Source: Platycnemis pennipes (lineage: Eukaryota; Arthropoda; Insecta; Odonata; Platycnemididae). Taken from it: a stretch of 64,000 bases of DNA. The stretch covers positions 20,775,088-20,839,087 of the forward strand of contig OW121846.1 of the NCBI GenBank assembly GCA_933228895.1, written 5' to 3'. Position 1 is the stretch's first letter; the number at the start of each line of letters is the position of its first letter. Shown here piece by piece: positions 1-11,900 of this stretch. The notes below the pieces were generated by a model that searched no databases, had not been told where the DNA came from, and saw only the letters and a list, made by a program, of their open reading frames with translations. The translations under genes were made by a program, and so were the position numbers.

Positions 1-1220
1 CTAACGGATGATGATGTAGTTCCTCTCCCCGGTGCTTGTCATACACCCAACCAGGAAAATCGCGCTGATTTTTCTGATTGAGTGTATAATATTCCATGAT
101 TTTTTTTAGATATTCCCCAGACATTCATTGAAAAGAATTATTAGGCAGGGTATGACCGTGTTTCAAGAACCACAGTTCATGCTAAAGGCGTTAGGAGCAC
201 ATTTTGTTTGTAGCATAGGCCAACTGATTCCTATTTTTAGGCAAAAAACTACTTATGACACGGAATTTCAAGGACTTGATTATTGGCTATTATTATCTAA
301 GCTAGCGAAGTGATCATCTTCTTAGTCTGCCTGTAGTACATGATCCAAAATTACGCAAATGTTAAAGCAAAAATTCTAATGAGATTGAAAAGTTAATATT
401 ACTGCCAATTATCAGTTGACGCACAAGCAAATATATTCTATGGAGTGGGAAGGCTCACTTTCATTAATTCTACTATTTCCAGGAAGGAAATTCATTAGAA
501 CATGGAGATTGCTATAATCCTATTATCCAAGGAATGATGTTCTTCAGAAAATTTTTCATGCAACTCTTAGAAGCTAATGCTGCAATTCTGCGAGTGACAG
601 GGTGGAATTAAGGATTCTGAGCAACTGCTAACATCGGCCAATGTTTGCCGCAAATTTGACAGGCCTTGCCAAGGAGTGATCTCTCCCGTTGCTTTCCACG
701 GGGTTAAAATTACGCATTTCAATGCGTAATCCGGCTGACCCACATAGCACGAGGGCTTATTTCTCAAGAGGAAGGTTTAGAAATCCCGTTCCCGACTATG
801 GCTCCATTTTTAATGGAAGAATCTCTGCGCCCAGGGGACAGGGGTGTGAGGAGAGCAGTGCGCTCTTCGTCTTCGGCAAGTTACCATGACTCGCTCGCTC
901 CCTCCGTCATCGGACTGGAGGGCGCCGTCAGTGATCACGACGCCTGCGGAGGGGCGTCGGTCGCGTTCCGAGACTGGCGACTGAGGGCCCTGCGGGAGGC
1001 CCTTTGTGGCTGCAGGGCCCTAATGAGCACGGCAGCCTCGGGCAGCGAATGAAAGCACTAAGAAGGCGGGCGCATCCAACAGATGTGAAACGCGAACATC
1101 CCGTGACACATTTTGGGGCGGAAATGGGGCCGTTTCGGCGCCCCGTCGTTGCAAATTTCGTCTCTTTGCTGCAGGCATCGGTGCATCTCTCGTCATCAGC
1201 GTCGGTTTGGCCATAGATAC
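1..1220. other. Unassigned DNA with a CpG-dense block
   Basis: No gene is recognisable on either strand. Short open frames overlap one another in several frames and show no family motif. From about 785 to 1215 the sequence turns GC-rich and CpG-dense against an AT-rich background, like seven other blocks in the window. It could be a distal regulatory island or an untranslated first exon, but no splice site or core promoter stands out. Confidence 0.4.
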
Positions 1221-1784
1221 GATTTGTGAACGATGGATTTGCATCACTATTCACGGAAGTTTTTTTCCGAAAGTTTAGCACCCCTACATCATACTGTAAA
1301 ACTATATTTTTTTTCATTGTCATATTATCTTCATTATTTTTTTCTAATTGTAATTTGAATTATTGTTCTATCGTAATTTTATATATTTTTTGAGTATTTA
1401 TAACAACGTTTATATGTGTATATATGCTATATTTCATGTATTGAGGAGGGGTTAGATGGAAGAGAGGACTTTTAGTCTCAATCTTCGTCGATTTGTGAAT
1501 GATGGAATTGCATCACTATTCACGGAAGTTTTTTTCCGAAAGTTTTGCACCCCTACATCATATTGAAAAACTATTTTTTTTTTCATTGTCATATTATCTT
1601 CATTATTTTTTTCTAATTGTAATTTGAATTATTTTTCTATCGTAATTTTATATATTTTTTGAGTATTTATAACAACGTTTATATGTGTATATATGCTATA
1701 TTTTATGTAATGAGGAGGAGTTAGATGGAAGAGAGGGGTTAGATGGAAGAGAGGACTTTTATTCTTAATCTTGCCCCAATAAAG
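1221..1784 (+). repeat. Two-copy tandem duplication, unit about 269 bp
   Basis: The unit starting at 1221 (gatttgtgaacgatgg) begins again at 1490 and stays almost identical for about 250 bases, including the run ttcacggaagtttttttccg and the AT-rich core. The second copy carries an extra short duplication of ggttagatggaagagag near 1722-1740. Its end, cttaatcttgccccaataa, recurs in diverged form at about 51253-51300, so the unit is probably part of a dispersed repeat whose 3' end is the ccccaataa motif. Confidence 0.85.
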
Positions 1785-3465
1785 ACACTTATCTATCTAT
1801 CATTAGATATTCAACCTTTAATTGCATTATCACTAGCGCCCTCTCTCCATGTGTTCACATTCTTTTTAATATTGAAACACATACACATTTACTGCCTCAG
1901 AATACCAAATAATTCCACGCCATTATTTTCCCTGTTGATTCAGAGCGCCTCATTGGAAATCGAATTTGATTTCGTGCATAAGCAGACCGCAGTAGCCAGG
2001 TTGATAACTCGTCGACCTGGCAACCGAAGGAATATGAACCCCACCCATCGGGAATAGATTTTGTTGTTGTCTCACATTAATAGCATAGGTTACACGGTAA
2101 GATATAACCTTAGCCGCTCGATCACCTAAACACAAGTCTATATTAGTGAACCATTTTTCTCAGGACTTTCTGATTCGTAAATCAAAAGGATGGTTTTTTG
2201 CATATGGAAACTCGCTCAATTCGCTACCAGATTCTACAGCTTACCAATAACGTTCTATACATTCTCATAAAAACTTCTATAGTCCTCTAAATACTGCACA
2301 CATTACCAACTCAAGAGATTGCGGTATAGTCGAATTTTTCATCAACTAGCGCAACACATTCATTAAAATAAGCGAGAAAAACTATGAATCAATGTGTTCC
2401 GAAATAATTTACTATGCTATGAACTACACTGCCTGCAATTTCGATCTCTCTTCGTGTCCGATAGGGAAACGTGTCGGAATCATTCCTTTTGCTGCCTGTC
2501 TCTATTTTGGGATTCCGATGAAACCTATTGTATTTGAAAGCGTTCGCGAAATGGTACTGAAGCAGGAAAATTGATATTTTGCCCGTTGACGTGAGTGAGT
2601 CATTGTAGGGAATCGACCGACCGCAAATTCCAGTTACACCATAGAGGATGGATGTGTTATTAGGTAGAGGAAGGAATTAATCGCAAGGCGAAAGAAAGCT
2701 GATGAGAAACCCTGCGCGGGGATTAGCCTGCTGTTAACGAAAAGCGCCAGGAAGTCCATGGTTTAGCGTCTCATCCGACGTACTGAGCATTGGAAACATT
2801 TGGTGCAGAGCCAAATAAGATTTCCCCCTCCGTGAGTTTGGCAATATTTTAAAGTGGATTTGCATTCTTTACGATGGGATACCCTCCGTGAAAGATGAGA
2901 AACAGTGAGAACTTTGATAAAACCAAGGCACTCACCACTAATCTAGCCTAATGGAGACAGAATGGGGTCGTTTACCATCTTTTTTATTGCCGAATATGAT
3001 AAAGTTGGAAAAATAAAAAGACCCATATTTTTCGGTTTTTTCATCCGTCAATTATTTATCGAGTTACTAACGGCGAAAAACTGATGATTTCAACCCTTTC
3101 GGAAAAGTGGGCGTGGTGCGAACTCTGACGTATATCGACTTCTTCCAATCACAACTGAGCCGGGGAAGCTACTTTGCCTTATCGCAATGGGGGGGACACA
3201 GATGACTCTGCCAATAGGTGCAGTTGCGACAGCATCTGTGCGAGCAGCCCTTCCGAGAACCCCCCTCCACTTCCTTCCCTTCCCCGAAAAGCAGTCAAGG
3301 ACAGGAGGAAAACGACGTCAATGATATCAAAGCAGCTTCTTTGGTGGGCTTCACCTTTTGCTTATTTTAATTTTTATTAGTGAATGGTTGTGGTTAGAAG
3401 ATTAGGTTAGTCACTAAAATTCATTTTTCGTTTCCATGTAACCATTTCGTGTACAAAATTGCGAT
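1785..3465. other. Unassigned AT-rich DNA
   Basis: I see no conserved protein motif, RNA gene or repeat. Short open frames such as the one at 2392-2574 lack family features and are probably chance. Confidence 0.4.
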
Positions 3466-4035
3466 TTCGGTTCCGAGTTCCGGGCGTTTACCCGGACCGA
3501 CCGGGCAGGTTTTTCTCGTGGATGCGGCTCTGTGGGTTCGCCTGCTCGGAGCACCACACGCCGCGCCGTCTCCTTGGCGCGCGTCTGCGAGGGCGTACCA
3601 GCAGCGGATGGAGCGTATTCCGGGGGACCTGGCGAGACGCAGCACACGCTATGCACACCGCGACGGAGGTCTTCCGTCCTGGTATTTTTAGAAACCTTGT
3701 TCGATTTTGGAGGAAGACAAGTTTCCCCCGCTGCCGCTTCCCCACAGGCGGAAGGCAGCCGTCGACTTCCTCACTCCCTCCCCCCGTCCCACGGCAGTAA
3801 TTGTGGGGGTGGCAATGAGAGGAGTCGTGCCTGGCCTCCGCCGACGTCTCCTTGGCTGCCGGCGACCTCGAGGGCCTGCGAGGTCCGAGGATGGGCGTGG
3901 CCCGACGCTAGCCCAAAAGGCCCTTGCCGCGCAGGACCCTCGGTCGGCGTGCACCGGGGCGGGCCTCCTGCGCGGCTGCGCACCAGGGCCTCTCGCTGCA
4001 ATGCGTGATGCGCGCCGGGAAGCTAGAGGCGAGGC
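3466..4035. other. CpG-dense block
   Basis: This is a GC-rich, CpG-rich stretch open in several overlapping frames on both strands, as expected from base composition alone. The frames share no recognisable domain. It ends where a truncated LINE begins at about 4048. It may be a regulatory island or part of an older GC-rich repeat. Confidence 0.4.
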
Positions 4036-4047
4036 TACCCCTGATAC

Positions 4048-4556
4048 AGAATTAGGGTGGGAATCATTATCAGAGCGTAGGTTAAAGTACAGATTAAATC
4101 TATTAGAGAAATTTCAATTGAACGCCATTGGCTTAGTACGGGGTGAGCTCTACTCTCACCTATCAAAACCAACCTTTGGGTTGAATCGCTGAGTGAGTAA
4201 TTCCTAACTGCTTTACGGGTGACTTTATTTGTTAACTGCTTTACGGGTGACTTTATTTGTTAACTGCTTTACGGGTAGATATGTGTGTCATGTACAACTA
4301 GATGGTTAGTATATACACAGTACCATCGTCAGAATAGGCAGCATAGCAAAGGGATAGGTAGGTGAAATATTTTAGAGTAGTATGTAGTGCATGGTGCATT
4401 TATTAACCCCTTAAATACTATAGATACTAACAATCTAGTTGCATGAGACCCTATAGTTGCTTTTTGTCATGTTAGTAGTGCATGCTTGGTGATCTTCACC
4501 CCCTGCCACACACCCTCGTGGTGGCTTGCAGGGTATCGTGCAGATGTAGATATAGA
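4048..4556 (+). mobile_element. 5'-truncated CR1/Jockey-like LINE copy
   Basis: A short remnant of the reverse-transcriptase C-terminal extension (GWESLSERRLKYRLNLL, about 4051-4110) is followed by a long 3' untranslated part. The family's 3' tail ends it at about 4478-4552: tgcatgcttggtgatcttca, then the hairpin from ccctgccacac to gtggcttgcaggg, then a TGTAGA-type tail. It belongs to the same subfamily as the copies at 27998-28873 and 43912-44386. Most of the RT is absent, as is usual after incomplete reverse transcription. Confidence 0.8.
4205..4277 (+). repeat. 28-bp tandem repeat, 2.6 copies
   Basis: The unit taactgctttacgggtgact plus ttatttgt starts at 4205, 4233 and 4261. The third copy breaks off after acgggta. 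It lies inside the 3' part of the LINE copy here and is absent from the sister copies, so it is a local expansion after insertion. Confidence 0.9.
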
Positions 4557-6840
4557 GGTATGTCGTATCTTAGGTTATGCCTACGTTTGAGCTGGTACAC
4601 AAGGTGTGATATGACCCAAGAAATTGTGGAACTTTGAAACCTACCTATTAGTACAAGGTACTTGAGGTAGCTTACAGCGTACTCAGTTCACGTAAATGAC
4701 AAAGTTTGAAATAGTAATTCTTCGAAGGTAGGAGTAAAATTTTTACGCTCGTTTCTAACTTACAATGAGCAAATTTATGCATTAATTCATAAGTAACTCT
4801 CTAATTACGTTTTCTTTTAATTTTCGGTTCTCACGTATGTCATTTACATATGGCGACGAAATGTATATATTCTATAGCAGATCTGGCTTCACTTCGTTTT
4901 TTATTTGCATAGAACTTGTTGTCTCGACATTTGTGCATAGTAGAATTTTTGTGCCTTTCATTTTGTACTGGTCACTAATAGTGGAATTGCGTAATAACCA
5001 CCTACATCATGTCTATGACTTGTTACGTTAACGCTGGGGTAATGAGTTATACAAGGAGTTACGTTTAATGAGCGGAAGGTCAGAAGTAGAATTCGAACTG
5101 TGTCACGTTCAGATATGTAGGATGCTGAGGGTCAAATGCTCTTCGCTCCTCTGTGCGAAAGGGCGTCGGTATTAAAAGTCTTCCCCAGTCGATAACGGGA
5201 AAGAAAAATCAATGAATTAGCACCCCGAAAACTCATGCCATTCTTCTTCCCTTCAAGGGCAAAGAAACCGTATAAGCTGAGACACTCGTGCCATTCAGCG
5301 CCAGGGGTCGGGTCTTTCTATGAGTGCCTCAACCATTTTTTCACATATTGTGAACTCAAAGCTTTATTACGATCGTGAGTAACAATCAGCCCATAACCAT
5401 TGATAAATAAGCATAGCTACATATTTCAAAATCCTGAAAACGAGTGTGACCTAATCTACGTCTGGTGACGACTCAGTTCCACACATCTTCGAAGTGTTTC
5501 ACCGGGTTGGTGCTCTTTGGATTTTTATGTAGTTGATAAATGCTCAGCTTGCGCAGGTTGAGTGAAAACCAGAGCCGAGACTGCGTGATGCCCTTCCGAT
5601 GACCTGTTCGACGTGCTCTGCAGTCATAAGAGCGAAAAATTTACCTCCTTGCACCCTCATATTTCAACCAACTTTTATGAACTCGCTTCACCTTGAATGC
5701 CTGAGGCAGGAAAGCGTTTCATCTGGAAAACACATTTTTCCTGAAATCAACTTCAAGTTACGGCTCATATGTCGGTATTATATTGGTGACTGAGTGAAAT
5801 GCATCTCGGGCTAAATTTGCATTTATCTAATCCAGGCCTTCGGACCAAAGCAATCATTGGAAGGGTTCCCTTACCTATTTATCGGTACAATGGAAAATTA
5901 TGCCTTTCAATACATACTCAACAGTGAAGATCTTATTTAAAGGCCCTTTTTGTAATCATTAGTAAAATTTTACAATCAAAATTTAAGTCGCGATTTTACT
6001 CATTTTATTGCATTTTGGCAAGAAGGAGTACACGAACCAATATTCAGTTGTGATGTAAATATGCTAGGGATTAAAAAATAGGTATATGCATCTTTAAAGT
6101 ATGAAAAATAATACGCTCTGATGAATATATGGTAAGGGGAATATGCGTTAAGTAGAAATAAATAACTATTACCTTTTAAAATTTATAATTCTGCATTCTT
6201 GCTGTTAGTCAATGTATGTAATAGCGTTTGAGCTAGTGAAAATTTTACAGTCCTTATCGGTTTTTTTATTGACTTTAATCTTTGACAATACTTGGCGCAT
6301 ATATTGGTAAATTATTTGAATGTTCAATGAACACCTGCATGCGACATATTTCGGTGGCTTGCGTGGAAACTCCTGCCTCTACATAGTTACTCGTGCTGTC
6401 ATAAGCATTCCATATCCCCTCATCGCAGGTGGTATAATATACTCTGTCTGTTCCAACTTCTTCATCGCAGTACCATTTCCAACCTGCAGCTTTGATTGTC
6501 GAGGGCGAATGTTTCGTCCCCATGAGTTCCGAGCCGTGAGGGTAGGACATGCTGCTCCTCCTGCACCCCACGATCCGGGTTTCAGTGTTCACGGACGCTC
6601 GCATCACTCAGTGGCATCCCGCCGCGAGCCAATCACCCCGCAACCCCTTCGCCGCGACTCATGCGTAAATGAGACAAGGGTTTGTGGCCACCGCGTTTCA
6701 GCCCTAGCCGGAGTGGGTCGCGGGGTGAATTAAGCGACGGCGTAACTATCGGCGAGAACGCACGGGCGAGCTTTTGTTTGGCCATTAATTCACGCTTTGC
6801 CGTGCGAGGAAAACCTGGGGTAAACACATACGTGAAATAA
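4557..6840. other. Unassigned AT-rich DNA
   Basis: I could find no gene or repeat. A weakly GC-enriched patch lies at about 6500-6760. Open frames at 6275-6607 (-) and 6320-6733 (+) overlap antisense to each other and match nothing I know. Confidence 0.4.
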
Positions 6841-7167
6841 TGGCTCAAGCTAACCGTAGACTGGGATTCATTAAAAGAGTATTGGGTAAATGTGACGATC
6901 ATGTGCGATAAATCAGCTACTTTTCCATTGTTAGACTTTTCCTTCCTTCCTTTTTCCTCGTACAATTAGGGATATGATTGGTGGCAAATATACGCAATAG
7001 CATAAATACGAGTGTACCAATCAATGGATAACATGGGTAGTTGCCTGTCGAAATAAGGGCTTTTACTTAAGCCAACTTACAGTATCACATTACATTCTTG
7101 CTTTGCTATTTTTATCTTTTTTAAATTGTGAAGTTTAGACTATCTTGTATATTATTACTAGTCCTTA
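6841..7167 (+). mobile_element. LINE fragment with internal deletion
   Basis: It begins in RT C-terminal coding sequence (ANRRLGFIKRVLGKCDDH, about 6845-6900) and at about 6945 jumps straight to the end of the ORF and the 3' untranslated part (cctcgtacaattagggatat). It then stops before the tail and joins a second copy at about 7165. Compared with 59752-61610, roughly 550 bases of coding sequence are missing. It looks like one half of a chimeric insertion. Confidence 0.7.
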
Positions 7168-7790
7168 ATTTGGAATATGCTGCCAGTGTATGGGATCCCT
7201 ACGAAACCGGTCTAAATAACGAACTTGAACGTGTGCAGCGAAGATCGGCAAGGTTTGTAAAGGGACGGTACGATAACCTCATTAGCGTAACCAGTCTATT
7301 AAATGAATTAAAATGGGAATCATTGTCTGATCTCAGGTTGAAATTTAGACTTAATCTCCTAAATAAATTCCAAGATAATATTTTCAGTGATGACGTTAAA
7401 AATATTTTGGGAGCCCCAACTTACTATGGTAGACTGGACCATAATTACAAAATTAGAGAAATTGATATCCAAACTGACAGATTTTAAATGTCCTTTCTTC
7501 CTCGTAAAGTTAGGGATATGAATAACGGTAAATATGTCCAATACGAGTGATTGAATCCATAACATAGGTAGTTGCATGTTGGTGTAAGGACTTGAAGGGA
7601 ACCCAACTAACAGCACGTTTTTGCATACGTAGTTTGCTATTTTTATATTTTTAAATATTACAGTTTAGACTAATATATTACTACTAATCCGTTTAAGTGC
7701 ATGATATGTCGTGCATGTTTGGTGATAATTCACCCCCTGCCACACACCTTTGAGGTGGCTTGCAGGCTATTATATAGATGTAGATGAAAA
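7166..7790 (+). mobile_element. LINE 3' fragment with RT C-terminal extension
   Basis: The frame open from 7128 to 7487 encodes the RT C-terminal extension typical of CR1/Jockey-group non-LTR elements: LEYAASVWDPYETGLNNELE, then RVQRRSARFVKGRYDN, then SVTSLLNELKWESLSD. It stops at TAA in 7485-7487, where the sister copy at 16638 has a GAA codon, so the last 20 or so codons are cut off by a nonsense change. The 3' untranslated part and the hairpin tail (about 7700-7788) follow, ending in tagatgtagatg. The copy is 5'-truncated and not functional. Confidence 0.85.
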
Positions 7791-8039
7791 GAGGGCGTGC
7801 AGCATGGAGGAGAGAGGTGAGCGAGAGGGAAGACGAGAGCATTCTCTCAAAATTGCACTTGGCACGATTCCCGCTGCTTGTGCGTTGGAGCAATTGGCGT
7901 ATTCCACGCCCTCGCAGCGGCCGTTGTAAAAAAAACCGACACCTTTCCGATGGATTCCATTTTTTTCCCTAATGAAAGAGAAGAAAGTGTTTTTTACACG
8001 CATGAATAATTCAAAGAGACTCCGAAAGGCATTGGGACG

Positions 8040-8475
8040 CCCGACTGCAGTGGCGGTCGCTTGCCGCCCGCCGCTGCCAAGTGTTGTCATTCGTGACGGA
8101 CGGAGTAGCGCCGCTATCTGTCGATTCATGAGCGCGCGCGTTGCGCCACGGGATTGAAGACAAAAAAAAGAGGGTTTGGTGCTTGTAAGGAATGAGCATA
8201 TTTCACCGCCCCGCAATGGACTGGTGCGCAGAGGAGACTCCTTCCCCGCGTGCAGGAGCGTGCACCGAACGGCCAGTCGACGGCGCACCAATCTCTGGAC
8301 GCACGGCATCATCAGGGCCGTTGTTGATGCTGCTGTTCCCCAGTCGGCTGCTGTTGGGCTCGAGTCGGATCAAGTTCGGTCAGCCAGAGTGGCACACCGG
8401 GACTGCGGTCATCGGGAGACGTGTCCTCCTCTCCGCCCCAAAGAGCAGCGGACGCACATCAAGCCATAACTGTGC
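8040..8475. other. CpG-dense block
   Basis: A GC-rich and CpG-rich stretch with overlapping open frames on both strands and no recognised domain. No core promoter elements are convincing. It is one of a series of similar blocks spaced through the first 21 kb. Confidence 0.35.
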
Positions 8476-9317
8476 GAATACGAATTCCATGATTTGCGAG
8501 CGTTTTAGCACCTCTTCAATCGGGCGCAAAGAATTAAGGAGCCAAGTAATAAGTTATGTGCACGGATAAGTACTGGGCAGACCGATTAGCCTCCGACATA
8601 GACTGAATTATAAGAGCTCCAGACTACAGTGGTAGACCGGACCACAGGGATATGACAAGATAAATCCACTGCACCACCAGGCACGTAGCCAGAAATTTGC
8701 CAAGGGGAGGGCTAAGTCTAGCGTAACTTGAAACAAATCAACCTTGCCTGTTCTGTTCCCACATGTTACAAATCTCTACTCTTCTCTACAAATCTCTTCC
8801 CTTAGTTTTCAGTGTTTGGTATTTACTTTTACAGTGCCCATAATTATATCTTCTCACCAGTTAAGTTCACTGCTAAAATCAGAACAAAATTATCAGGAAA
8901 ACATTTCGGGGGGGGGAGGGGGATGGCTGAAGCACCAGAAGCTACGTGCCTGTGCACCACAGATAGATTAAAATATTCGCTCTTTCCGCAAATGAGTCGT
9001 GACCAACTTCTCGACTTCTCACACCAAGTAGGACTTCATTAATAAATTTATCTTATCGTGACAATGACGTTGCTCTCATTACATTAATGCAGATTAATGA
9101 AACAAAAACAGATGGAATGAGATGTGGCATTTTTTTTTCATTTTAGTATGTAAGCATGCTAGAATGAAATACTAATACGTGTGATGTAAGTCTGGAGTAC
9201 TTCTCAAATGTTTCTTTGCATGCTGGATCAAAAGTAGAACTGGTAAAGTGTGTCCCGCGTGATGCCCGTAGAAATGTCTCCTTACGTAGGTAGTGTATGT
9301 AAACTTCAGTAGGAGTA

Positions 9318-9373
9318 CTTGGTGATTGCTAATCCCCTGTCACACGCCTCGAGGTGGCTTGCAGGGTAGTCAG
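9318..9373 (+). mobile_element. Solo LINE 3' tail
   Basis: This is a minimal remnant of the common LINE: the end of the 3' untranslated part (ggtgattgctaatcccctgt) followed by the hairpin closing in ggtggcttgcaggg. The TGTAGA tail is degraded. Very short 3' ends like this are expected from abortive target-primed reverse transcription. Confidence 0.7.
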
Positions 9374-10100
9374 TCGAGGGAGAAATTACTGCTGTTAGTT
9401 TAATTTGCGTGGAGCGTCTCCACGAAATTGCTAGTCGCGAAATTGGAGGGAAAGATGATTCCATCCCCCTTTCAGCCAGGCGGGTGGTTCGTAAATAGTG
9501 ATGGGGTTGTCATCTTACCCCCCTATTGTAATCTTCTTTCTTCTATGCAATGTTACTTTTCAAATATACACCAAACTGCTAGATTATAGCATTATTTTTA
9601 CTACCCGTTTAACGTCTTTGATGTAATTTGCTTATGTGAATACCTCCTGCGATAGGGAGAGGCGATTATCCTTCCATCAGTGTGTAAAACAAGGAGTGAA
9701 TCATCCATACATGAACCAGTTGCTTGCAAATAAAAGAGGAGTTACATCTCGTAAAATATATCTGTCTGTTAGATATTTACTACTACTTTCTGAATGACTA
9801 GTAAACTATGGAAGACCTATACGACATCATATGCAATAATGACGTCGACTGCTGTCATTTAAAAATATATAGGTACTCTGAGAAGACCCTCCCGTAACCC
9901 TTAAGGGAGGATTAAAGTTACGTGATAAGTGGTTACAAGATTTGAGAAAGGGGTCACTCACCCTTTTATACTTGGAGCATTGCACCTTATGCTGCTTCCA
10001 GCATATCTGATAAATCAGTCACTGTGATAAACATATTCAACTGCCAAGTACAGGGTATGATTTACGACTTTGTTCTTGCGTGGCTCCACGTTCGTAGACA
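9374..10100. other. Unassigned AT-rich DNA
   Basis: I see no gene, RNA or repeat in this stretch. Confidence 0.35.
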
Positions 10101-10760
10101 TGTGAGGGAATGCTCGCCTCGGCCCCGCTTCCACCCTCACCGCCGCCGATTGGAGCTCTCGCTCGCGGAGCCTCGATTCGTTGGTGATTGTCATTGAAGC
10201 TCCGCGGTTAGCCGTCGGCCGGGAGCCACCGCGAGCACAGGGAGCATCGAAGCCCCCCTCAGCCCCCCCTTCGCACCGCCAACGACTCCGCGGTTGACAT
10301 CGCGGAGAACATCGGTTCTAAGGATTCCTTGCCCGTGATTCATTTAAAGCGCCGCACGTGCTCCGTGCAAGATGCGAATTTGATTCACGTGCGTGGAGGA
10401 GACGGGACACGTGACCGGGCCGGGAAGAGCTCCCCCGTCCCTCGGCCGGCATAAGCGAATCTCTTCGTGACGTAAGTGTGCAGCGACTCCGAGCGAACCA
10501 CAGCGACTGTTGCCCCCGGTGCAGTGTCAAGCCCCCTGGGGGCGTGGTAGGCGACCTCCGAGCGCTCCAGTCCCGTCGTCTTCGCTGCACTGCTGCTGGT
10601 GCTTGGTTGTGTGCTTGGCGGGCGCGATCTTTCTCCTCTGGGCTTTGGTGCGCGGCGGGCGGGTGAAACGGGCGTAAGGGTCGCTATGGGCTGCCTTTGG
10701 GGGGGAGTAGCCAGTGACGAGGGAGGGAGGGGAGTTGGAAAATCTTCGATATTACTTGGC
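10101..10760. promoter_or_regulatory. CpG island with three E-boxes, upstream of vri
   Basis: A strongly CpG-rich block holds three perfect CACGTG E-boxes at 10355-10360, 10386-10391 and 10408-10413. All three fall within 59 bp. CACGTG is the site used by CLK/CYC-type bHLH-PAS dimers, and vri is a known E-box-driven clock target in Drosophila. The block is about 13.7 kb upstream of the vri coding exon with no other gene between. It may be an alternative promoter or enhancer, although linkage to vri is inferred only from proximity. Confidence 0.45.
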
Positions 10761-10834
10761 ATCTCGGCCGGCTATTTCTGGATCCTTGGAGAGTTCATCG
10801 CGTATGCTTCCTGCGTAAACGCACTTGATCGCTC

Positions 10835-10842
10835 TTACGTAA
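10835..10842. promoter_or_regulatory. Perfect D-box (V/P-box) TTACGTAA
   Basis: An exact palindromic TTACGTAA, the consensus bound by PAR/E4BP4-type bZIP proteins, including VRI and PDP1. The context cTTACGTAACg is shared with the site at 18946-18953. It lies about 420 bp downstream of the E-box cluster. Function is inferred. Confidence 0.4.
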
Positions 10843-10869
10843 CGCATTCAACCGCGACAGCTTCCTAGA

Positions 10870-11625
10870 TTCTATATATAGAACTCTCACGTCCACCACC
10901 ATATAAATATTTAGAATTGTAAAGTTTGCTTGCCTGCATCGTTGTTTCTGGAGAGCCCGCGAACGACAGTGATTTATCTCCTCTTTGTTTGACTCCATTC
11001 CCGGACTCCGATTACTAATTAATGAATGTTCCAGCTGGACCTCTACCTAAGCCTGCTTTTGTACGGCAACATATCAATGTTTTAATCCGTAAAGCGCATG
11101 AGTTTTTGATAAATTCTCTCAAACTTGTAATCTTTCAGTTTCCTTTGTAGTTTTTTCATCTTTGTTTACTTAGGCTCAAAGATAGTTTGCCAAACTGATC
11201 TGTACACTGATCGAATTGTCAGAGTTTTCAATAATTTTCATTGCCAACTAAAACTAGACTTTATTCGAATAAGCCAACCATAAGTAGTAAAACTGAATGT
11301 GTTGAATATGTCTCCTTCGGCAAATATAATATTTTATTGCTGTGCTCCTTAAATAAGAACCGCATTGCGTGTAAACGGCTACAGAATTTGGATTTTATAT
11401 CTTATTGAAAACATCGTTGCGTTACATAGATAAGAACCCAGTATTCATGTTTTATGATGATTATTACTTGCATGAGGAGAGCTGGGTGCAGTGCTCACTT
11501 TAATATTGACAAGTAGGATTAAGTAATAATATGCTGCTTGGCCAAGAGAAAAATTAGATTCATTACCACTGCCCAAAACACTTAAGCAATCCCAAGCTAG
11601 TGATTATCTCTCTCTCCTCATGTAA
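10870..11625. other. Unassigned AT-rich DNA
   Basis: Nothing recognisable. If the island at 10.1-10.8 kb is a vri promoter, this would be first-intron sequence. Confidence 0.3.
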
Positions 11626-11900
11626 TCGAGCTTCAGTGGTGGTTAGAGTAATGGCCCCTCCCGGGAGTGCCCGGGTTCAAATCCCGTAGTGGATATTTTT
11701 TATTGTTAACCTGCCCCTGCTTGAGCGTTTTGTGGAGAATATTCGAGTACAGTACTCCGTCCTTCGGATAGAACGTTAAGCCGCTGTCTCCTTGACACAT
11801 TTTCGATAAGAGTATACTAATTCCGACGCCGGGATTCTCTCTTTCCTTCCTACTTTCCTTTCCATTCCCATCCGTGTACCTTTCCTCCCAGTCTGAAGCG
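11626..11900 (+). mobile_element. tRNA-derived SINE
   Basis: A tRNA-like head has an A-box-like tggttagagtaatgg near 11639 and a canonical B box GGTTCAAATCC at 11674-11684. The body contains gagcgttttgtggagaatat and a T/C-rich end. The same body motif (tgtggaga before an agtac or gagt run) occurs behind the B boxes at 50160-50375 (+) and 34720-34938 (-), which defines one SINE family. There is no CCA-ready acceptor stem, so it is not a tRNA gene. Confidence 0.75.

Noticed and set aside
3459..4192. Overlapping frames of 110-160 codons on both strands
   Set aside because: All lie in a CpG-dense block, overlap each other in several frames, and are rich in R, P, A and S. Only the last few codons of one frame are real, and those belong to a LINE remnant.
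11639..11690. tRNA gene
   Set aside because: A and B boxes are present but no complete acceptor stem or cloverleaf; a SINE body follows. The same holds for 21700, 34872, 47355 and 50160.
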